From Sphingobium sp. KCTC 72723 (GTDB lineage: Bacteria; Pseudomonadota; Alphaproteobacteria; Sphingomonadales; Sphingomonadaceae): a stretch of 64,000 nucleotides of DNA. The stretch is taken from assembly GCF_014280435.1 (NCBI RefSeq), contig NZ_CP060388.1, positions 4,062,001 to 4,126,000 of the forward strand. The letters run 5' to 3'. The notes under the pieces were generated by a model. It saw nothing but the letters and a program-made list of their open reading frames with translations, was not told where the DNA came from and did not search any database. The position numbers and the translations under genes are program-made. Of the stretch, positions 19,892-29,564 are shown in pieces. The first letter of the stretch is position 1. Each line of letters starts with the position of its first letter.

Positions 19892-21151
19892 TCAAACAGC
19901 AACCCAATCCCTGCGCAACGCCTTGCCCGCCAGCGCCATGAACAGTCCGGCCAGCAGATAAAATCCCAGCGCCGCGATGATCGCATAGCGCAACGCCTCC
20001 GCCCCATAGGCAGGCGTCAGCGCGTCCGACAAAGCGCCCACCGCCCAGCTTCCCAAGCCCAGACCCACCAGATTGTTGATCAGCAGGAAACTCGCCGCCG
20101 CACTGGCCCGCATATGCGCTGGCACCAGATGCTGCACGGCGGTCAGCACCGGGCCGAGCCAGACATAGACCAAAGCCTGCGGGATCAGGAACAGGGTAAA
20201 GGCCGCCGTCACGCTGTGCGACAACACGCCCACCACGAACAGCGGCATTCCCACCACATAGCTGACCGCCGGCACCCACGCATAATAGGCCTTGTCCCGG
20301 CCCCCCATGGCATCGCCCAGCCAGCCGCCCAGCAATACGCCCGCAACCCCGCCTATCAGCAGCAGCCCGCCCAGAAACTGTCCCGCGCCGATCAGGTCCA
20401 GCCCGAAACTGCGCATCAGCAGGCTGGGCAGCCAGAAGGCGACGCCATAGCCGCACATCGAACTGGACGCCGCGCCAAGCGCCAGGAACCAGAAGCTGCG
20501 CTTGGCCGCCAGGATGCCGAACACCGCGCTGACCGGCACGGCATCGGCCGCCTGAACCGGGCGCGCGGGTTCGCGCACCACGATGCGAAAGATCGGCGCG
20601 ATCAATATGCCCATGATGCCAACGGCGATAAACGCGGTGCGCCACTCGACCGTCTGCGCGATGTAGCCGCCCAGCAGCACGCCGCCCGCCGACCCCAGCG
20701 GAATCCCCAGCGAATAGATGGACAACGCCCGCGCCCGCTGATGCGCGGGAAAATAGTCGGCGATCACGGCATAGGATGGCGCGACCCCGCCCGCTTCTCC
20801 CACGCCCACGCCGATGCGGCACAGGAATAATTGCATGAAACTGCCCGCCATCCCGCACAGCGCGGTAAAGCCGCTCCACACGGCCAGCGACACAGTGATG
20901 ACCCATGTCCGGCTGGTCCGGTCGGCCAGCAACGCCAGCGGAATCGCCAGCGTCGAATAGAGCAGCGCAAAGGCAATCCCGCCCAGCGCGCCCAACTGCC
21001 CGTCGCTCAGCCCCAACTCCGCCTTGATCGGCCCAGCCAGGATGCCAAGGATCTGCCGGTCGAGGAAATTGAACGTATAGACGAGCAGCAGCATCGCCAG
21101 CACGACAGCACGATAGGCGGGGGATGGGATGGCGGGCGTTGGGTCAGTCAT
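19892..21151 (-). CDS. MFS transporter (spinster/anion-symporter type)
   Basis: A 419-residue inner-membrane permease with 12 predicted helices and the MFS loop 2-3 motif (LADRTSRTWVI). The first helix (VLAMLLLVYTFNFLDRQILGIL) contains the NFLDRQ phrase typical of sphingomonad spinster-like transporters. It lies downstream of a TonB-dependent receptor in the same direction, with a TetR gene divergent from that receptor. Together they look like one regulated unit that brings a hydrophobic or aromatic compound across both membranes; the substrate is unknown. Confidence 0.93.
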   Translation of the reverse strand: MTDPTPAIPSPAYRAVVLAMLLLVYTFNFLDRQILGILAGPIKAELGLSDGQLGALGGIAFALLYSTLAIPLALLADRTSRTWVITVSLAVWSGFTALCGMAGSFMQLFLCRIGVGVGEAGGVAPSYAVIADYFPAHQRARALSIYSLGIPLGSAGGVLLGGYIAQTVEWRTAFIAVGIMGILIAPIFRIVVREPARPVQAADAVPVSAVFGILAAKRSFWFLALGAASSSMCGYGVAFWLPSLLMRSFGLDLIGAGQFLGGLLLIGGVAGVLLGGWLGDAMGGRDKAYYAWVPAVSYVVGMPLFVVGVLSHSVTAAFTLFLIPQALVYVWLGPVLTAVQHLVPAHMRASAAASFLLINNLVGLGLGSWAVGALSDALTPAYGAEALRYAIIAALGFYLLAGLFMALAGKALRRDWVAV

Positions 21152-21188
21152 ATGTGCTCCTTACGCCCCTTGCCGCAAAGCAAAAGCG

Positions 21189-21250
21189 TGTTCCCGCGCA
21201 GGCGGGAACCCAGTCCCGCCATGGAACTGGATTCCCGCCTTCGCGGGAAT
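21189..21250. repeat. Paired-hairpin intergenic repeat (family 2, copy 2)
   Basis: Hairpins GTTCCCGC/GCGGGAAC and ATTCCCGC/GCGGGAAT flank a GGAACTGG-containing spacer, in the gap between the TonB receptor and the MFS gene. It is similar in design to 18078-18163 and differs from family 1 in the stem sequence. Confidence 0.65.
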
Positions 21251-21257
21251 ACCGAAC

Positions 21258-23603
21258 CTAGAACTTCACCGTCCCCGTCACGAACAGCTGCCGGGGATTG
21301 CCGTAAAATGCCGTCAGCGTGCCTTCCCGGCCCAGCGAAGGCGTCGGGAAACCGGCGGCATTGTTAACGATCGCCCCGGTCGTCGCATTGGCCGCGACGA
21401 AGGTGTAACCCGACGTCTTATACTCCTTGTCCATCAGGTTCTTGCCATGCAGGCCCAGCGTCCAGCGATCGTCGGGCGCGGTATAGACGATGCTGGCGTC
21501 CCACAGGGCAAAGCCGCTCTGGTCGATATAGGGATTTGGCACTTCGAACTGATAAGTGGTGCTGCGCCACGACACGGTGCTGCCCAGATACAGGCTGCCA
21601 TCGCCCACGGGTGCGGTATAATTCAGCGTGCCGCTGGCGGTCCATTTGGGCGTATTCTGCACCTTGCGGAACGCGGCCACATCGGTCGGGCGACCGCCGA
21701 TATTGGAAATATATTCCTTATATTCCGCGTCGATGAAGCCGATCGCAGTGGACAGGCCCAGCCGGTCGCCGCCGGTCAGCAGGTCGCGGCCCAACCGCGC
21801 GGTGCTTTCAAATTCCAGCCCCTTGAACCGTGCCTTGCCTGCATTGGACACCACGCCGCAGAAGGACGGGATGCCGCCCACGGTGCAGGCGACCGATCCG
21901 GGGATCTGCACATTCTTGTAATCGGCATAGAAGCCCGCGACTGCGACATAGAGCGCGCCGTCCATGAAATTGCCCTTGTAGCCGACTTCATAGCTGTCGA
22001 CTTCTTCGGGCGCGAAACTCAGGAAGGACGCGATTTCATTGTCCTGCCGCACGCCGTCGCCGTTGAGGTCAGGCGCATTGGTGCCGACCCCGCGCGGATC
22101 GAAACCGCCGCCCTTGAACCCCTTGGAATAGCTGCCGTAGAGATTATGGTCGGGCGTCGGCTTGAAGCTGACGGAAAAGCGCGGCGTGAATTTCTTATAT
22201 TCGCGGTTGCCGTTGAAATCTGTGCCGGGCGCGCCGAACGCCACCCCCGCGCCACCGAACAAAGGCGATCCGCCGCCCAGATAATTTTGCCGCAAAATGT
22301 CGGCCCGGCGCTTGTCCCAAGTGTAGCGGCCACCCGCCGACACGCTCAATTGCTGCGAAATATCGAACGTGAAATCGCCGAAAATGGCATAGGTTTCGGT
22401 ATCCACATCCGCCTTGGTATAGGCGGTCAGCCCCGCGACGGTGGTGAACAGCCGCACGTCGAACGCAGTGTCCGCCTTTGCGTCCAGATAATAGAAACCG
22501 ACCATGCCGTGCAGCGGTCCCTGATCGTAGAGCAGCTGGAATTCCTGGCTCAGCTGCTCGTTGAAGTAAAAGGCCGGCACATCGACATCGACCGCAGGCA
22601 GCGCGTCGAAGTCGATCGGCGACGCGCTGTCATCCTTGCGCCACGCGCTGATCGACCGCAGCGTCACCGCGTCGCTCAGTTCTGCGGTGATGTTCATCGA
22701 AAGCCCGTAGGACTTCACATATTGCTTGGGATCGACCAGCCCGCCGCGCGTGTCGAACACATCGCCCAGCACCGGCGCACCCGACAACTGGCCGGGGATA
22801 AGGCGATGGCCACCCCGCGCGCTGCTATTATCCTTGGTATAGTCGCCGGTAATGCGCATCAGCACCGGCTGGCCATAACCGCCCATTTCGAACGTCGCGC
22901 GCCCGGCCCACACATCCTTGTTGTAATTCTCGTCCCCGGTGGTCAGGTTCTTGCCGAACCCGCCGCGCGACAGGCGGGCAAAGGCACCACCGACGCGGAT
23001 CAGGTCGCTGATCGGGGCGGACGCGCTGATGATGCCATCGGCCTGATCATAGCTGCCATAGGTGCCTTTGATCTTCACCGCAAAATCCTGCGGCAGCATC
23101 TTGGTCACATATTTCACCGCGCCGCCGATGGTGTTGCGGCCGTACAGCGTCCCCTGCGGCCCGCGCAGCACTTCGATCCGCTCGACCTCGTAAATGTCCA
23201 GGATCGCGCCCTGCGGCCGGTTGAGATAGACATCGTCCAGATAGATGCCGACCCCTTGTTCGAAGCCGGACACCGGATCCTGCTGCCCCACGCCGCGAAT
23301 GAAGGCCGTCAGCGTCGAATTGGTGCCGCGCGATGCTTCCAGCGTGGTGTTGGGCGTGACGTTCGCCAGGTCGGTAATGTCGATCGCCCCGCCCCGCTCC
23401 AGCGCCTCGCCAGAAAAAGCGCTGACGGCGATCGGCACGCTGACCAGCGTTTCCTCGCGGCGGCGGGCGGTGACGATGATCGCGCCTTCGCTGTCGTCGG
23501 CGGCACCCTGCGGCGCTTGCTGGGCGATAGCGGGCATGGCCAGCGCGCCGGTAAAGGCGGCGGAGGCGAGGGCAAGTGCGCGGATGCTGTGATGGGCCTT
23601 CAT
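21258..23603 (-). CDS. TonB-dependent receptor
   Basis: A full-length outer-membrane receptor of 781 residues. It has a signal peptide (MKAHHSIRALALASAAFTGA, cut after AIAQ), a TonB box region (EGAIIVTARRREETLVSVPI), a plug domain with the VLRGPQGTLYGRNTIGG signature, and a 22-strand barrel ending in a terminal aromatic (RQLFVTGTVKF). The ATG at 23603 is chosen because the signal peptide begins there; the longer reading adds an unlikely cytosolic leader. The divergent TetR gene probably controls it, and the MFS gene downstream is probably the matching inner-membrane transporter. Confidence 0.96.
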   Translation of the reverse strand: MKAHHSIRALALASAAFTGALAMPAIAQQAPQGAADDSEGAIIVTARRREETLVSVPIAVSAFSGEALERGGAIDITDLANVTPNTTLEASRGTNSTLTAFIRGVGQQDPVSGFEQGVGIYLDDVYLNRPQGAILDIYEVERIEVLRGPQGTLYGRNTIGGAVKYVTKMLPQDFAVKIKGTYGSYDQADGIISASAPISDLIRVGGAFARLSRGGFGKNLTTGDENYNKDVWAGRATFEMGGYGQPVLMRITGDYTKDNSSARGGHRLIPGQLSGAPVLGDVFDTRGGLVDPKQYVKSYGLSMNITAELSDAVTLRSISAWRKDDSASPIDFDALPAVDVDVPAFYFNEQLSQEFQLLYDQGPLHGMVGFYYLDAKADTAFDVRLFTTVAGLTAYTKADVDTETYAIFGDFTFDISQQLSVSAGGRYTWDKRRADILRQNYLGGGSPLFGGAGVAFGAPGTDFNGNREYKKFTPRFSVSFKPTPDHNLYGSYSKGFKGGGFDPRGVGTNAPDLNGDGVRQDNEIASFLSFAPEEVDSYEVGYKGNFMDGALYVAVAGFYADYKNVQIPGSVACTVGGIPSFCGVVSNAGKARFKGLEFESTARLGRDLLTGGDRLGLSTAIGFIDAEYKEYISNIGGRPTDVAAFRKVQNTPKWTASGTLNYTAPVGDGSLYLGSTVSWRSTTYQFEVPNPYIDQSGFALWDASIVYTAPDDRWTLGLHGKNLMDKEYKTSGYTFVAANATTGAIVNNAAGFPTPSLGREGTLTAFYGNPRQLFVTGTVKF

Positions 23604-23763
23604 GGGCGGTTCCTCTCCTGATCGGTGCGCCCGATTGCCGGGTCGCGATGCGTCTTGCCTGATTCGATAATGAAAGTTGAACCATCTTTCAACTTGAAAT
23701 AAGAGGCAGCAGACAAGACCGTATCGCTGCGGCAAAAAGAACACAGATTTTCAAGGAGTGGAC

Positions 23764-24375
23764 ATGGCCGATCCTGCCGCGAAGGACGACAAGACGCCGC
23801 GCACGGCGCGCGGCGAACGCACGCGGCGCGCGCTTTTGTCGGCGGCAGCGGCGGAATTTGGCGAAAAGGGATTTCACGACGGATCGATCAGCGGCATCAC
23901 GCGCCGGGCGGGCTGCGCGCTGGGCAGTTTCTATACCTATTTCGATACCAAGGATGACATCTTCCGCGCGCTGGTGGCCGATATGTCGGGCCAGGTGCGC
24001 GACTATGTCTCCCCCCGCGTGGCCCAGGCGCGCGACGGCATCGACGCCGAACGAATCGGGCTATTGAGCTTTCTGGAGTTCGCGCGCGAACATAAGGAAA
24101 TTTACCGCATCATCGACGAAGCCGAGTTTGTCGATCAGGCCGCCTACCGCGCCCATTATGAAAACACCGCCACTCGCATGGCCGCTCGCCTGACCAAGGC
24201 AGCGGCGAAGGGCGACGTGCGCGCGGATGTGGAGGAAGTCCATGCCTGGGCGATCATGGGCATGAACGTGTTTCTGGGCCTGCGCTATGGCGTGTGGGAC
24301 GCCAGCCGCCCGGCGGACGAGATTGCCGCCATCGCCAACGCGCTGGTGGAACGGGGCATCGGCACGCGGGGGTAG
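23764..24375 (+). CDS. TetR-family transcriptional regulator
   Basis: A 203-residue repressor-type protein. The N-terminal helix-turn-helix is typical (ARGERTRRALLSAAAAEFGE, then ISGITRRAGCALGSFYTYFDTKDDIF), and the C-terminal ligand domain is helical. The ribosome-binding site AAGGAG is 5 bases before the ATG at 23764, which rules out the GTG two codons earlier. It is divergent from the TonB-dependent receptor with about 160 bases between the starts. The operator probably lies there, controlling both genes in response to the transported compound. Confidence 0.93.
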   Translation: MADPAAKDDKTPRTARGERTRRALLSAAAAEFGEKGFHDGSISGITRRAGCALGSFYTYFDTKDDIFRALVADMSGQVRDYVSPRVAQARDGIDAERIGLLSFLEFAREHKEIYRIIDEAEFVDQAAYRAHYENTATRMAARLTKAAAKGDVRADVEEVHAWAIMGMNVFLGLRYGVWDASRPADEIAAIANALVERGIGTRG

Positions 24376-24440
24376 GTTCCGGCTTGCATAGGCCCACCCC
24401 GCTGCGACTAAACCACGCCTTCGGCGCGGGAAGTCTCGCT

Positions 24441-24462
24441 CCCCTCCCGCAGGCGGGAGGGG
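24441..24462. repeat. Perfect GC hairpin between tetR-type gene and metW
   Basis: A 10-bp perfect palindrome (CCCCTCCCGC, AG, GCGGGAGGGG) lies between convergent genes and is followed by GGGGGTGGG. It probably reduces read-through; no T tract is present. Confidence 0.6.
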
Positions 24463-24495
24463 CTGGGGGTGGGCCAGCGCAACGCCCGCAACCCC

Positions 24496-25098
24496 TCACT
24501 TCCGCAACAAAAACACCGCATGTTCGGCAAACAGGTTCGCGTTCGCGTGGGTCGTTTCCTTGTCCCCTTTCAGGAACCATTGCCCGTCGATATGCCAGCC
24601 GCGCTCCTTCACCAGCGCGCGAAAATCGTCCACGGTCAGGTGGTGGATGTTGAGCGTATCATACCAGGTATCGGGCAACAGCCGCGTCACTGGCATCCGC
24701 CCGCCCCACAATAGCGACAGCCGCCCGCGCCAATGCGCGAAATTGGGGAAGGACACGAACGCTTGGCCTCCGATGCGCAGCAATTCGTCCACCACCAGGT
24801 CGGGCCGCCGTGTCGTCTGGAGCGTCTGGCTCAATATCGCATAGTCGAAACTGGCGTCGGGATAATAGCGCAGGTCCGTGTCCGCATCCCCCTGCACCAC
24901 CGACAGCCCGCGCCCCACCGCGTCCGCAACGTTGGACCCGTCCAGTTCCAGCCCGCGCGCATCCACGCCCTTCGCGTCGCGCAGCGCCGCCATCAGCGCG
25001 CCGTCGCCGCAGCCCACGTCCAGCACCCGCGCGCCCGCCCGCACCGTCCGCGCGATCAGCGCCAGGTCGGGCCGCAACTGATCGGTCGCCGCATTCAT
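24496..25098 (-). CDS. metW: MetW, methionine biosynthesis methyltransferase-like protein
   Basis: A 200-residue SAM-methyltransferase-fold protein. Motif I is [15 protein letters not shown], and the MetW phrases are [38 protein letters not shown] and [15 protein letters not shown]. It starts at ATG 25098, which overlaps the metX stop by four bases (ATGA). MetW works with MetX in homoserine acylation in many Proteobacteria and stimulates its activity. The adjacent order metX-metW is conserved. Confidence 0.97.
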   Translation of the reverse strand: MNAATDQLRPDLALIARTVRAGARVLDVGCGDGALMAALRDAKGVDARGLELDGSNVADAVGRGLSVVQGDADTDLRYYPDASFDYAILSQTLQTTRRPDLVVDELLRIGGQAFVSFPNFAHWRGRLSLLWGGRMPVTRLLPDTWYDTLNIHHLTVDDFRALVKERGWHIDGQWFLKGDKETTHANANLFAEHAVFLLRK

Positions 25099-26246
25099 GC
25101 CCGTCCGCCCTTCAAAAACCCGTCCACCACCCGGTTGAGTTCGGGACATTCCAGCAGGAAGGCGTCATGCCCGAACGGGCTGGACAGTTCCACGAAACTG
25201 GCCTGCGCCCCGCCAGCGTTCAGGGCATGGACGATGATCCGCGATTCTGTGGTGGGATAGAGCCAGTCGGTATCGAAACTGACGAGGCAGAAGCGCGCCT
25301 TGCTGGCGGTAAAGGCCCGCGCCAGCGACCCGCCATGATCCTCGGCAATGTCATAATAGTCCATCGCGCGAGTGATGTAGAGATAGGAGTTCGCGTCGAA
25401 CCGTTCGACGAAACTCAGCCCCTGATGGCGCAGATAGCTTTCCACCTGAAAATCCGCGTCGAAACCGAATGTCTTGGCCCCGCCCGGATTTTCCGGTCGG
25501 CCCTGCAACCGCCGCCCGAATTTCTCGGTCAATCCCGCTTCGGACAGATAGGTGATATGCGCTGCCATCCGCGCGACGGCCAGCCCCGCGCTGGGGATCT
25601 GCCCATCGGCATAATAATCGCCCCCGCGCCAGTGCGGATCGGCCATGATCGCTTGGCGCCCCACTTCATGGAACGCGATATTCTGCGCACTGTGCCGCGC
25701 GGTCGAGGCAATGACGATGCAGCTTTCCACCCGGTCGGGGAACAAGGTGGGCCAGGTCAGCGCCTGCATTCCCCCCATCGACCCGCCAATGACGGCAGAC
25801 AGCCGATCGACCCCCAGATGGTCCAGCAACGCCGCCTGCGCCCGCACCATGTCGGCGATGGTCAGCATTGGAAAGCGCATGGCGAAGGGATCGCCGCTCA
25901 CCGGGTCCAGGCTGGCCGGGCCGCTCGACCCCATGCAACTGCCGATGACGTTGGAACAGATGATGAAATGCCGCGCCGGATCGACTGGTTTGCCCGGTCC
26001 CACCAGCCGCCACCACCAGCCCGGCTTGCCCGTCACGGGGTGGTCGGACGCGACATATTGGTCGCCGGTCAGCGCGTGGCAGATCAGGATGACGTTCGAC
26101 CTGTCCGCATTCATCGTGCCATAGGTTTCGTAGGCGATGTCGACCGGCGTAAGCACGGCTCCGCTGTCGAGGGGGAGGGGGCCGCTGAGCCGCACCTGTC
26201 GGCGCAGGCCGAAACGGCTGTCATCTGTCACTGAAACGCTGGCCAT
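25095..26246 (-). CDS. metX: Homoserine O-acyltransferase MetX
   Basis: An alpha/beta-hydrolase-fold enzyme that acylates homoserine as the first committed step of methionine synthesis. The 383-residue protein has the nucleophile elbow [12 protein letters not shown] and [17 protein letters not shown]. The C-terminal catalytic residues sit near FDTDWLYPT (Asp) and SPFGHDAFL (His). Alphaproteobacterial MetX paired with MetW often uses succinyl-CoA rather than acetyl-CoA, so the acyl donor should be treated as open. It starts at ATG 26246, divergent from the hydroxyacid dehydrogenase; I found no convincing SAM riboswitch in the short leader. Confidence 0.97.
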   Translation of the reverse strand: MASVSVTDDSRFGLRRQVRLSGPLPLDSGAVLTPVDIAYETYGTMNADRSNVILICHALTGDQYVASDHPVTGKPGWWWRLVGPGKPVDPARHFIICSNVIGSCMGSSGPASLDPVSGDPFAMRFPMLTIADMVRAQAALLDHLGVDRLSAVIGGSMGGMQALTWPTLFPDRVESCIVIASTARHSAQNIAFHEVGRQAIMADPHWRGGDYYADGQIPSAGLAVARMAAHITYLSEAGLTEKFGRRLQGRPENPGGAKTFGFDADFQVESYLRHQGLSFVERFDANSYLYITRAMDYYDIAEDHGGSLARAFTASKARFCLVSFDTDWLYPTTESRIIVHALNAGGAQASFVELSSPFGHDAFLLECPELNRVVDGFLKGGRA

Positions 26247-26325
26247 GGCACGCTCGCGCTAGGACCGCCGCCCCGCGCTGTCAATCGGGGCTGGCAATCT
26301 GGCGCTGTCGCCTGTCAGTCCCTAG

Positions 26326-27285
26326 ATGGAGGCCATGACCCAGACCCATCGCCCCCCGATCGTCGCCTATGGCCCGCTCTACCCCTATCTGACGCAGGGA
26401 CTGGAAGAACGCTTCACGGTTCATGCCGTAGCGGCAGACGCTGATCCCGCGACTCTGCCCGACACGGCGCGCACGGCGCGGGCGCTGGTCAGCTTCGGGT
26501 CGGTCGGCGCTTCGGCGGCGATCATGGACGCGCTGCCGCATCTGGAGATGATCGGCCTGTTTTCGGTCGGCTATGATAAGGTCGATGTCGATCATGCCCG
26601 CGCAAAGGGTATCCGCGTCACCAACACGCCCGACGTGCTGACGGATGATGTCGCGGATCTGGCCGTCGGCCTGCTCTATGCCACCGTGCGCAACATCGCC
26701 GCCAATGACCGGCTGGTGCGGTCGGGCGGATGGGAACGGGGGGACAAGCCCACGCTGTCGGGCCGGGTGACGGGCCGCCGCATCGGCATATTGGGGCTTG
26801 GCCGCATCGGCCGCGCCATCGCCCACCGGCTGGAGCCAGTCGCGGGCGAGATCGTCTATCACAACCGCCGGGCAGCTACGGACACCGCCTATCGCTACAT
26901 CGCCGATCCACTGGATTTCGCGCGCGAAAGCGACGTCATCATCGTCGCCACTTCTGGCGGGCCGGAAGCGGCCAAGCTGGTCGACGCCGCAATGCTCGAC
27001 GCGCTCGGCCCGGACGGAGTGATCGTCAACATCAGCCGGGGCAGCGTGATCGACGAGGACGCACTGGTCGCGGCACTCACGGAAAAACGGATCGCCGGCG
27101 CGGGGCTGGACGTGTTCGCCGCCGAACCCCACGTCCCGCCCGCCTTGCTGGCGATGGACCATGTCGTGCTGCAACCCCATCAGGGCAGCGCCACCGTGGA
27201 AACCCGCGCGGCCATGGCCGATCTGGTCCTCGCCAATCTCGACGCCCATTTCGCCGGACGGCCACTGGTGACGCCCGTGGTGTAA
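26326..27285 (+). CDS. 2-hydroxyacid dehydrogenase (glyoxylate/hydroxypyruvate reductase type)
   Basis: A 319-residue D-isomer-specific NAD(P)-dependent dehydrogenase. The Rossmann motif is GILGLGRIGRAIAHRL. The catalytic Arg is in ISRGSVIDEDALVAAL, the Glu in AGLDVFAAEPH and the His in VLQPHQGSATVETR. The substrate within the family (glyoxylate, hydroxypyruvate or 2-ketogluconate) cannot be told. ATG 26326 and ATG 26335 are both possible starts; the GGAGG between them is too close to the second, so the first is used. Confidence 0.93.
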   Translation: MEAMTQTHRPPIVAYGPLYPYLTQGLEERFTVHAVAADADPATLPDTARTARALVSFGSVGASAAIMDALPHLEMIGLFSVGYDKVDVDHARAKGIRVTNTPDVLTDDVADLAVGLLYATVRNIAANDRLVRSGGWERGDKPTLSGRVTGRRIGILGLGRIGRAIAHRLEPVAGEIVYHNRRAATDTAYRYIADPLDFARESDVIIVATSGGPEAAKLVDAAMLDALGPDGVIVNISRGSVIDEDALVAALTEKRIAGAGLDVFAAEPHVPPALLAMDHVVLQPHQGSATVETRAAMADLVLANLDAHFAGRPLVTPVV

Positions 27286-27370
27286 GGGCAAGGGTTGGAT
27301 TTCGTCTCCCGCTCCCCCGCCTTTCTCCTGAACGGAGAGGGGGAGTGAGGAAACGATCCCATTTTGCGGT

Positions 27371-27931
27371 TTAGGAGGCTCCTATGCCGTCCGCTTTGCC
27401 TTCCATCAGCTTCGCCGCGATCAGCCCCGCGGCCACCAGCGCGACGAAATCGCTCAGCGCCAGATAGAGGATATAGGTCCAGGGCGCATGGTTGAACACG
27501 GCCTGCCCGATATGCAGCCACAGCACGGCGGCCAGTGCGAACAGCAAAATCACGCGCGCCCGCCCGGCGAAATTCCCCGCCACCAGACGCAGCGCCAGCG
27601 CGATCACCACGCCCACGACCAGCGACAGGATCAGCCCGCCGATCAGGCTGCCACTGTCCATCACCGGAAAACCGCCGTCATTGTAAAATATCTGCGCGAC
27701 TGGACCCTTGCCATATAGCACCGTGCCTTGCGCCGTCGCCGGATCGGGGATGATATAGACGCCGGTGCCAGTGGGGCTAAGCGCCTGCGCCAGCGCGGCT
27801 TGCAGGTTCGCGCCTGCCGTCTCGTCCGCCCGGCTCATCGCCAGCGCACTCAGCGGCGTCCCCCAGAACAGAAACCCCGTCATGAACATCGCAAAGCCGC
27901 CCAGCAGCCCGCCTATCAATGTCCTGATCAT
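27371..27931 (-). CDS. Four-helix membrane protein, unknown function
   Basis: A 186-residue protein. One hydrophobic segment opens the protein (MIRTLIGGLLGGFAMFMTGF), a periplasmic-looking stretch of about 80 residues follows, and then come three more helices (LIGGLILSLVVGVVIALAL, VILLFALAAVLWLHIGQAV, LALSDFVALVAAGLIAA). The start at 27931 places the first helix at the N terminus. I do not recognise the family beyond a general conserved hypothetical pattern. Confidence 0.75.
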   Translation of the reverse strand: MIRTLIGGLLGGFAMFMTGFLFWGTPLSALAMSRADETAGANLQAALAQALSPTGTGVYIIPDPATAQGTVLYGKGPVAQIFYNDGGFPVMDSGSLIGGLILSLVVGVVIALALRLVAGNFAGRARVILLFALAAVLWLHIGQAVFNHAPWTYILYLALSDFVALVAAGLIAAKLMEGKADGIGAS

Positions 27932-28002
27932 ATCGCTCGCTCCCCCCGTTGCGTAACCGGGCGGGAAGCTGACTGACAAAGGCGGGGGACGCAACCTGTT
28001 TA

Positions 28003-28332
28003 TCAGTCCGCCGGACGCGACGCCTTTTCGGCGATGCCCGACACGCCTTCGCGCCGGTCCAGTTCGTCCAGCACCCGGTCGAACGCTATGTCCATATCGG
28101 CCAGCAACAGCATGAGGTGGAAGATCAGGTCTGCGCTTTCGCCGACCACGCCGTCGCTGTCGCCCGCCATCGCGGCAATCACGGTTTCGACCGCTTCCTC
28201 GCCGACCTTCTGCGCAATCTTGGCGCGTCCGCGCGCGCTCAGCTTGGCGACATAGGAAGTGGACGGGTCCGCCGTCCGCCGTTGGCGGATGGTCTGTTCA
28301 AGGGTGTGAAGGGTCGCGCGCATGGCTTGCAT
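28003..28332 (-). CDS. hisE: Phosphoribosyl-ATP diphosphatase HisE
   Basis: It hydrolyses PR-ATP to PR-AMP and pyrophosphate in histidine synthesis. The 109-residue all-alpha protein has the MazG-like motif KVGEEAVETVIAAMAG with metal-binding Glu residues, and SADLIFHLMLLLADM. It is the last gene of the his cluster, separated from hisF by a small PEP-CTERM gene. An ATG three codons in (28323) is an alternative start. Confidence 0.96.
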   Translation of the reverse strand: MQAMRATLHTLEQTIRQRRTADPSTSYVAKLSARGRAKIAQKVGEEAVETVIAAMAGDSDGVVGESADLIFHLMLLLADMDIAFDRVLDELDRREGVSGIAEKASRPAD

Positions 28333-28366
28333 GAAGCGTCCCGCGCGCGACCCGTCAACGGGAAAG

Positions 28367-28642
28367 TTACTTGCCCTTGCGCCGTGCGAAGATCACCCGG
28401 CCACCCAGCACCGCCACGCCCATGGCAAACAGCATCATCTGTTCCGGTTCGGGTACAGGCGTTGGCGTGCCGCCCGATGACGATGTGCTGCTGTTGCCGC
28501 TCGACGTGCTGCCACCCGAACTGCTCGACCCGCCGCACTTCTTGCTGAACCAGCAACCCCATGTCGCGTTGGCGGGCGTCGCCGCGACCATCATTGTGGC
28601 GGCGCCGACCGCCAGCAACATTCTGTTTACATTCATCATCAT
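28367..28642 (-). CDS. Small PEP-CTERM exported protein
   Basis: A 91-residue exported protein. It has a signal peptide (MLLAVGAATMMVAATPANA) and a short mature region with two cysteines (WGCWFSKKCGG). A low-complexity Ser/Gly/Thr linker leads into a PEP-CTERM sorting signal: VPEPEQ, a hydrophobic helix (MMLFAMGVAVLGG) and a basic RRKGK end. PEP-CTERM tails are cut by exosortase and linked to exopolysaccharide biogenesis; the exosortase gene is not in this window. The gene is embedded between hisF and hisE, where no such gene normally occurs. Confidence 0.88.
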   Translation of the reverse strand: MMMNVNRMLLAVGAATMMVAATPANATWGCWFSKKCGGSSSSGGSTSSGNSSTSSSGGTPTPVPEPEQMMLFAMGVAVLGGRVIFARRKGK

Positions 28643-28796
28643 ACCCCTTTTCCTGTCGGTTTAAGACAAGGGAATGAGTGCAGGGTGCGTGCCACAAATG
28701 CGGAATAGAAGAGGAAGGGCGTGCTGTCTGGTTAACGCGCCCTTGCAGGGCATGGTTATTGTAAATTAACCCGACGCTTTGACGCGCCTGTGCGTC

Positions 28797-29561
28797 CTAA
28801 TGACCGCGAACCGGGATCCCGGCCGCCGCCAGTGCCTGATGCGCTTCAGCAATAGTATGTTGGCCAAAATGAAATATCGACGCGGCCAGCACGGCGCTGG
28901 CATGGCCCTGCACGACTCCCTCAACCAGGTGGTCGAGCGTCCCCACGCCGCCGCTGGCGATCACTGGCACGGACACGGCATCGGCAATCGCACGGGTCAG
29001 CGCCAGGTCATATCCTGCCTTGGTCCCGTCGCCGTCCATCGACGTCACGAGCAATTCGCCCGCGCCCAGCTTTGCCAGCCGCATCGCATGTTCCAGCGCG
29101 TCGATGCCAGTCGGCTTGCGCCCGCCATGGGTGAAGATTTCCCACCGGCCCTCACCGACCCGGCGCGCATCGACCGAACCCACGATGCACTGGCTGCCAA
29201 AACGGTCGGCAATGTCCGCCACCAATTCGGGCCGCGCCACTGCCGCGCTGTTGACCGCCACCTTGTCCGCGCCTGCCAGCAGCAGCGCGCGCGCATCCTC
29301 CGGGCTGCGCACCCCGCCGCCGACCGTCACTGGCATGAAGCAGACTTCCGCCGTGCGCCGCACCACGTCCAATATCGTGCCGCGCGCCTCATGCGTGGCC
29401 GTGATGTCCAGAAAGCACAGCTCGTCCGCGCCCGCTGCGTCATACAGCTTGGCTTGCTCGACCGGATCGCCCGCATCCTGCAAGTCCACGAAATTGACGC
29501 CCTTGACCACGCGCCCATTGGCCACGTCCAGACAGGGGATGACACGGGTACGGACGGTCAT
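28797..29561 (-). CDS. hisF: Imidazole glycerol phosphate synthase subunit HisF
   Basis: A 254-residue TIM-barrel cyclase that turns PRFAR and HisH-derived ammonia into IGP and AICAR. It shows [19 protein letters not shown] with the catalytic Asp near the start, the second catalytic Asp in [15 protein letters not shown], and the phosphate-binding [13 protein letters not shown]. It lies three bases downstream of hisA and should form a complex with the HisH encoded two genes upstream. Confidence 0.98.
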   Translation of the reverse strand: MTVRTRVIPCLDVANGRVVKGVNFVDLQDAGDPVEQAKLYDAAGADELCFLDITATHEARGTILDVVRRTAEVCFMPVTVGGGVRSPEDARALLLAGADKVAVNSAAVARPELVADIADRFGSQCIVGSVDARRVGEGRWEIFTHGGRKPTGIDALEHAMRLAKLGAGELLVTSMDGDGTKAGYDLALTRAIADAVSVPVIASGGVGTLDHLVEGVVQGHASAVLAASIFHFGQHTIAEAHQALAAAGIPVRGH

Positions 29562-29564
29562 GAT

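Noticed and set aside
26247..26325. Possible SAM riboswitch before metX
   Set aside because: The leader is only about 80 bases and I could not match a SAM-II or related consensus.
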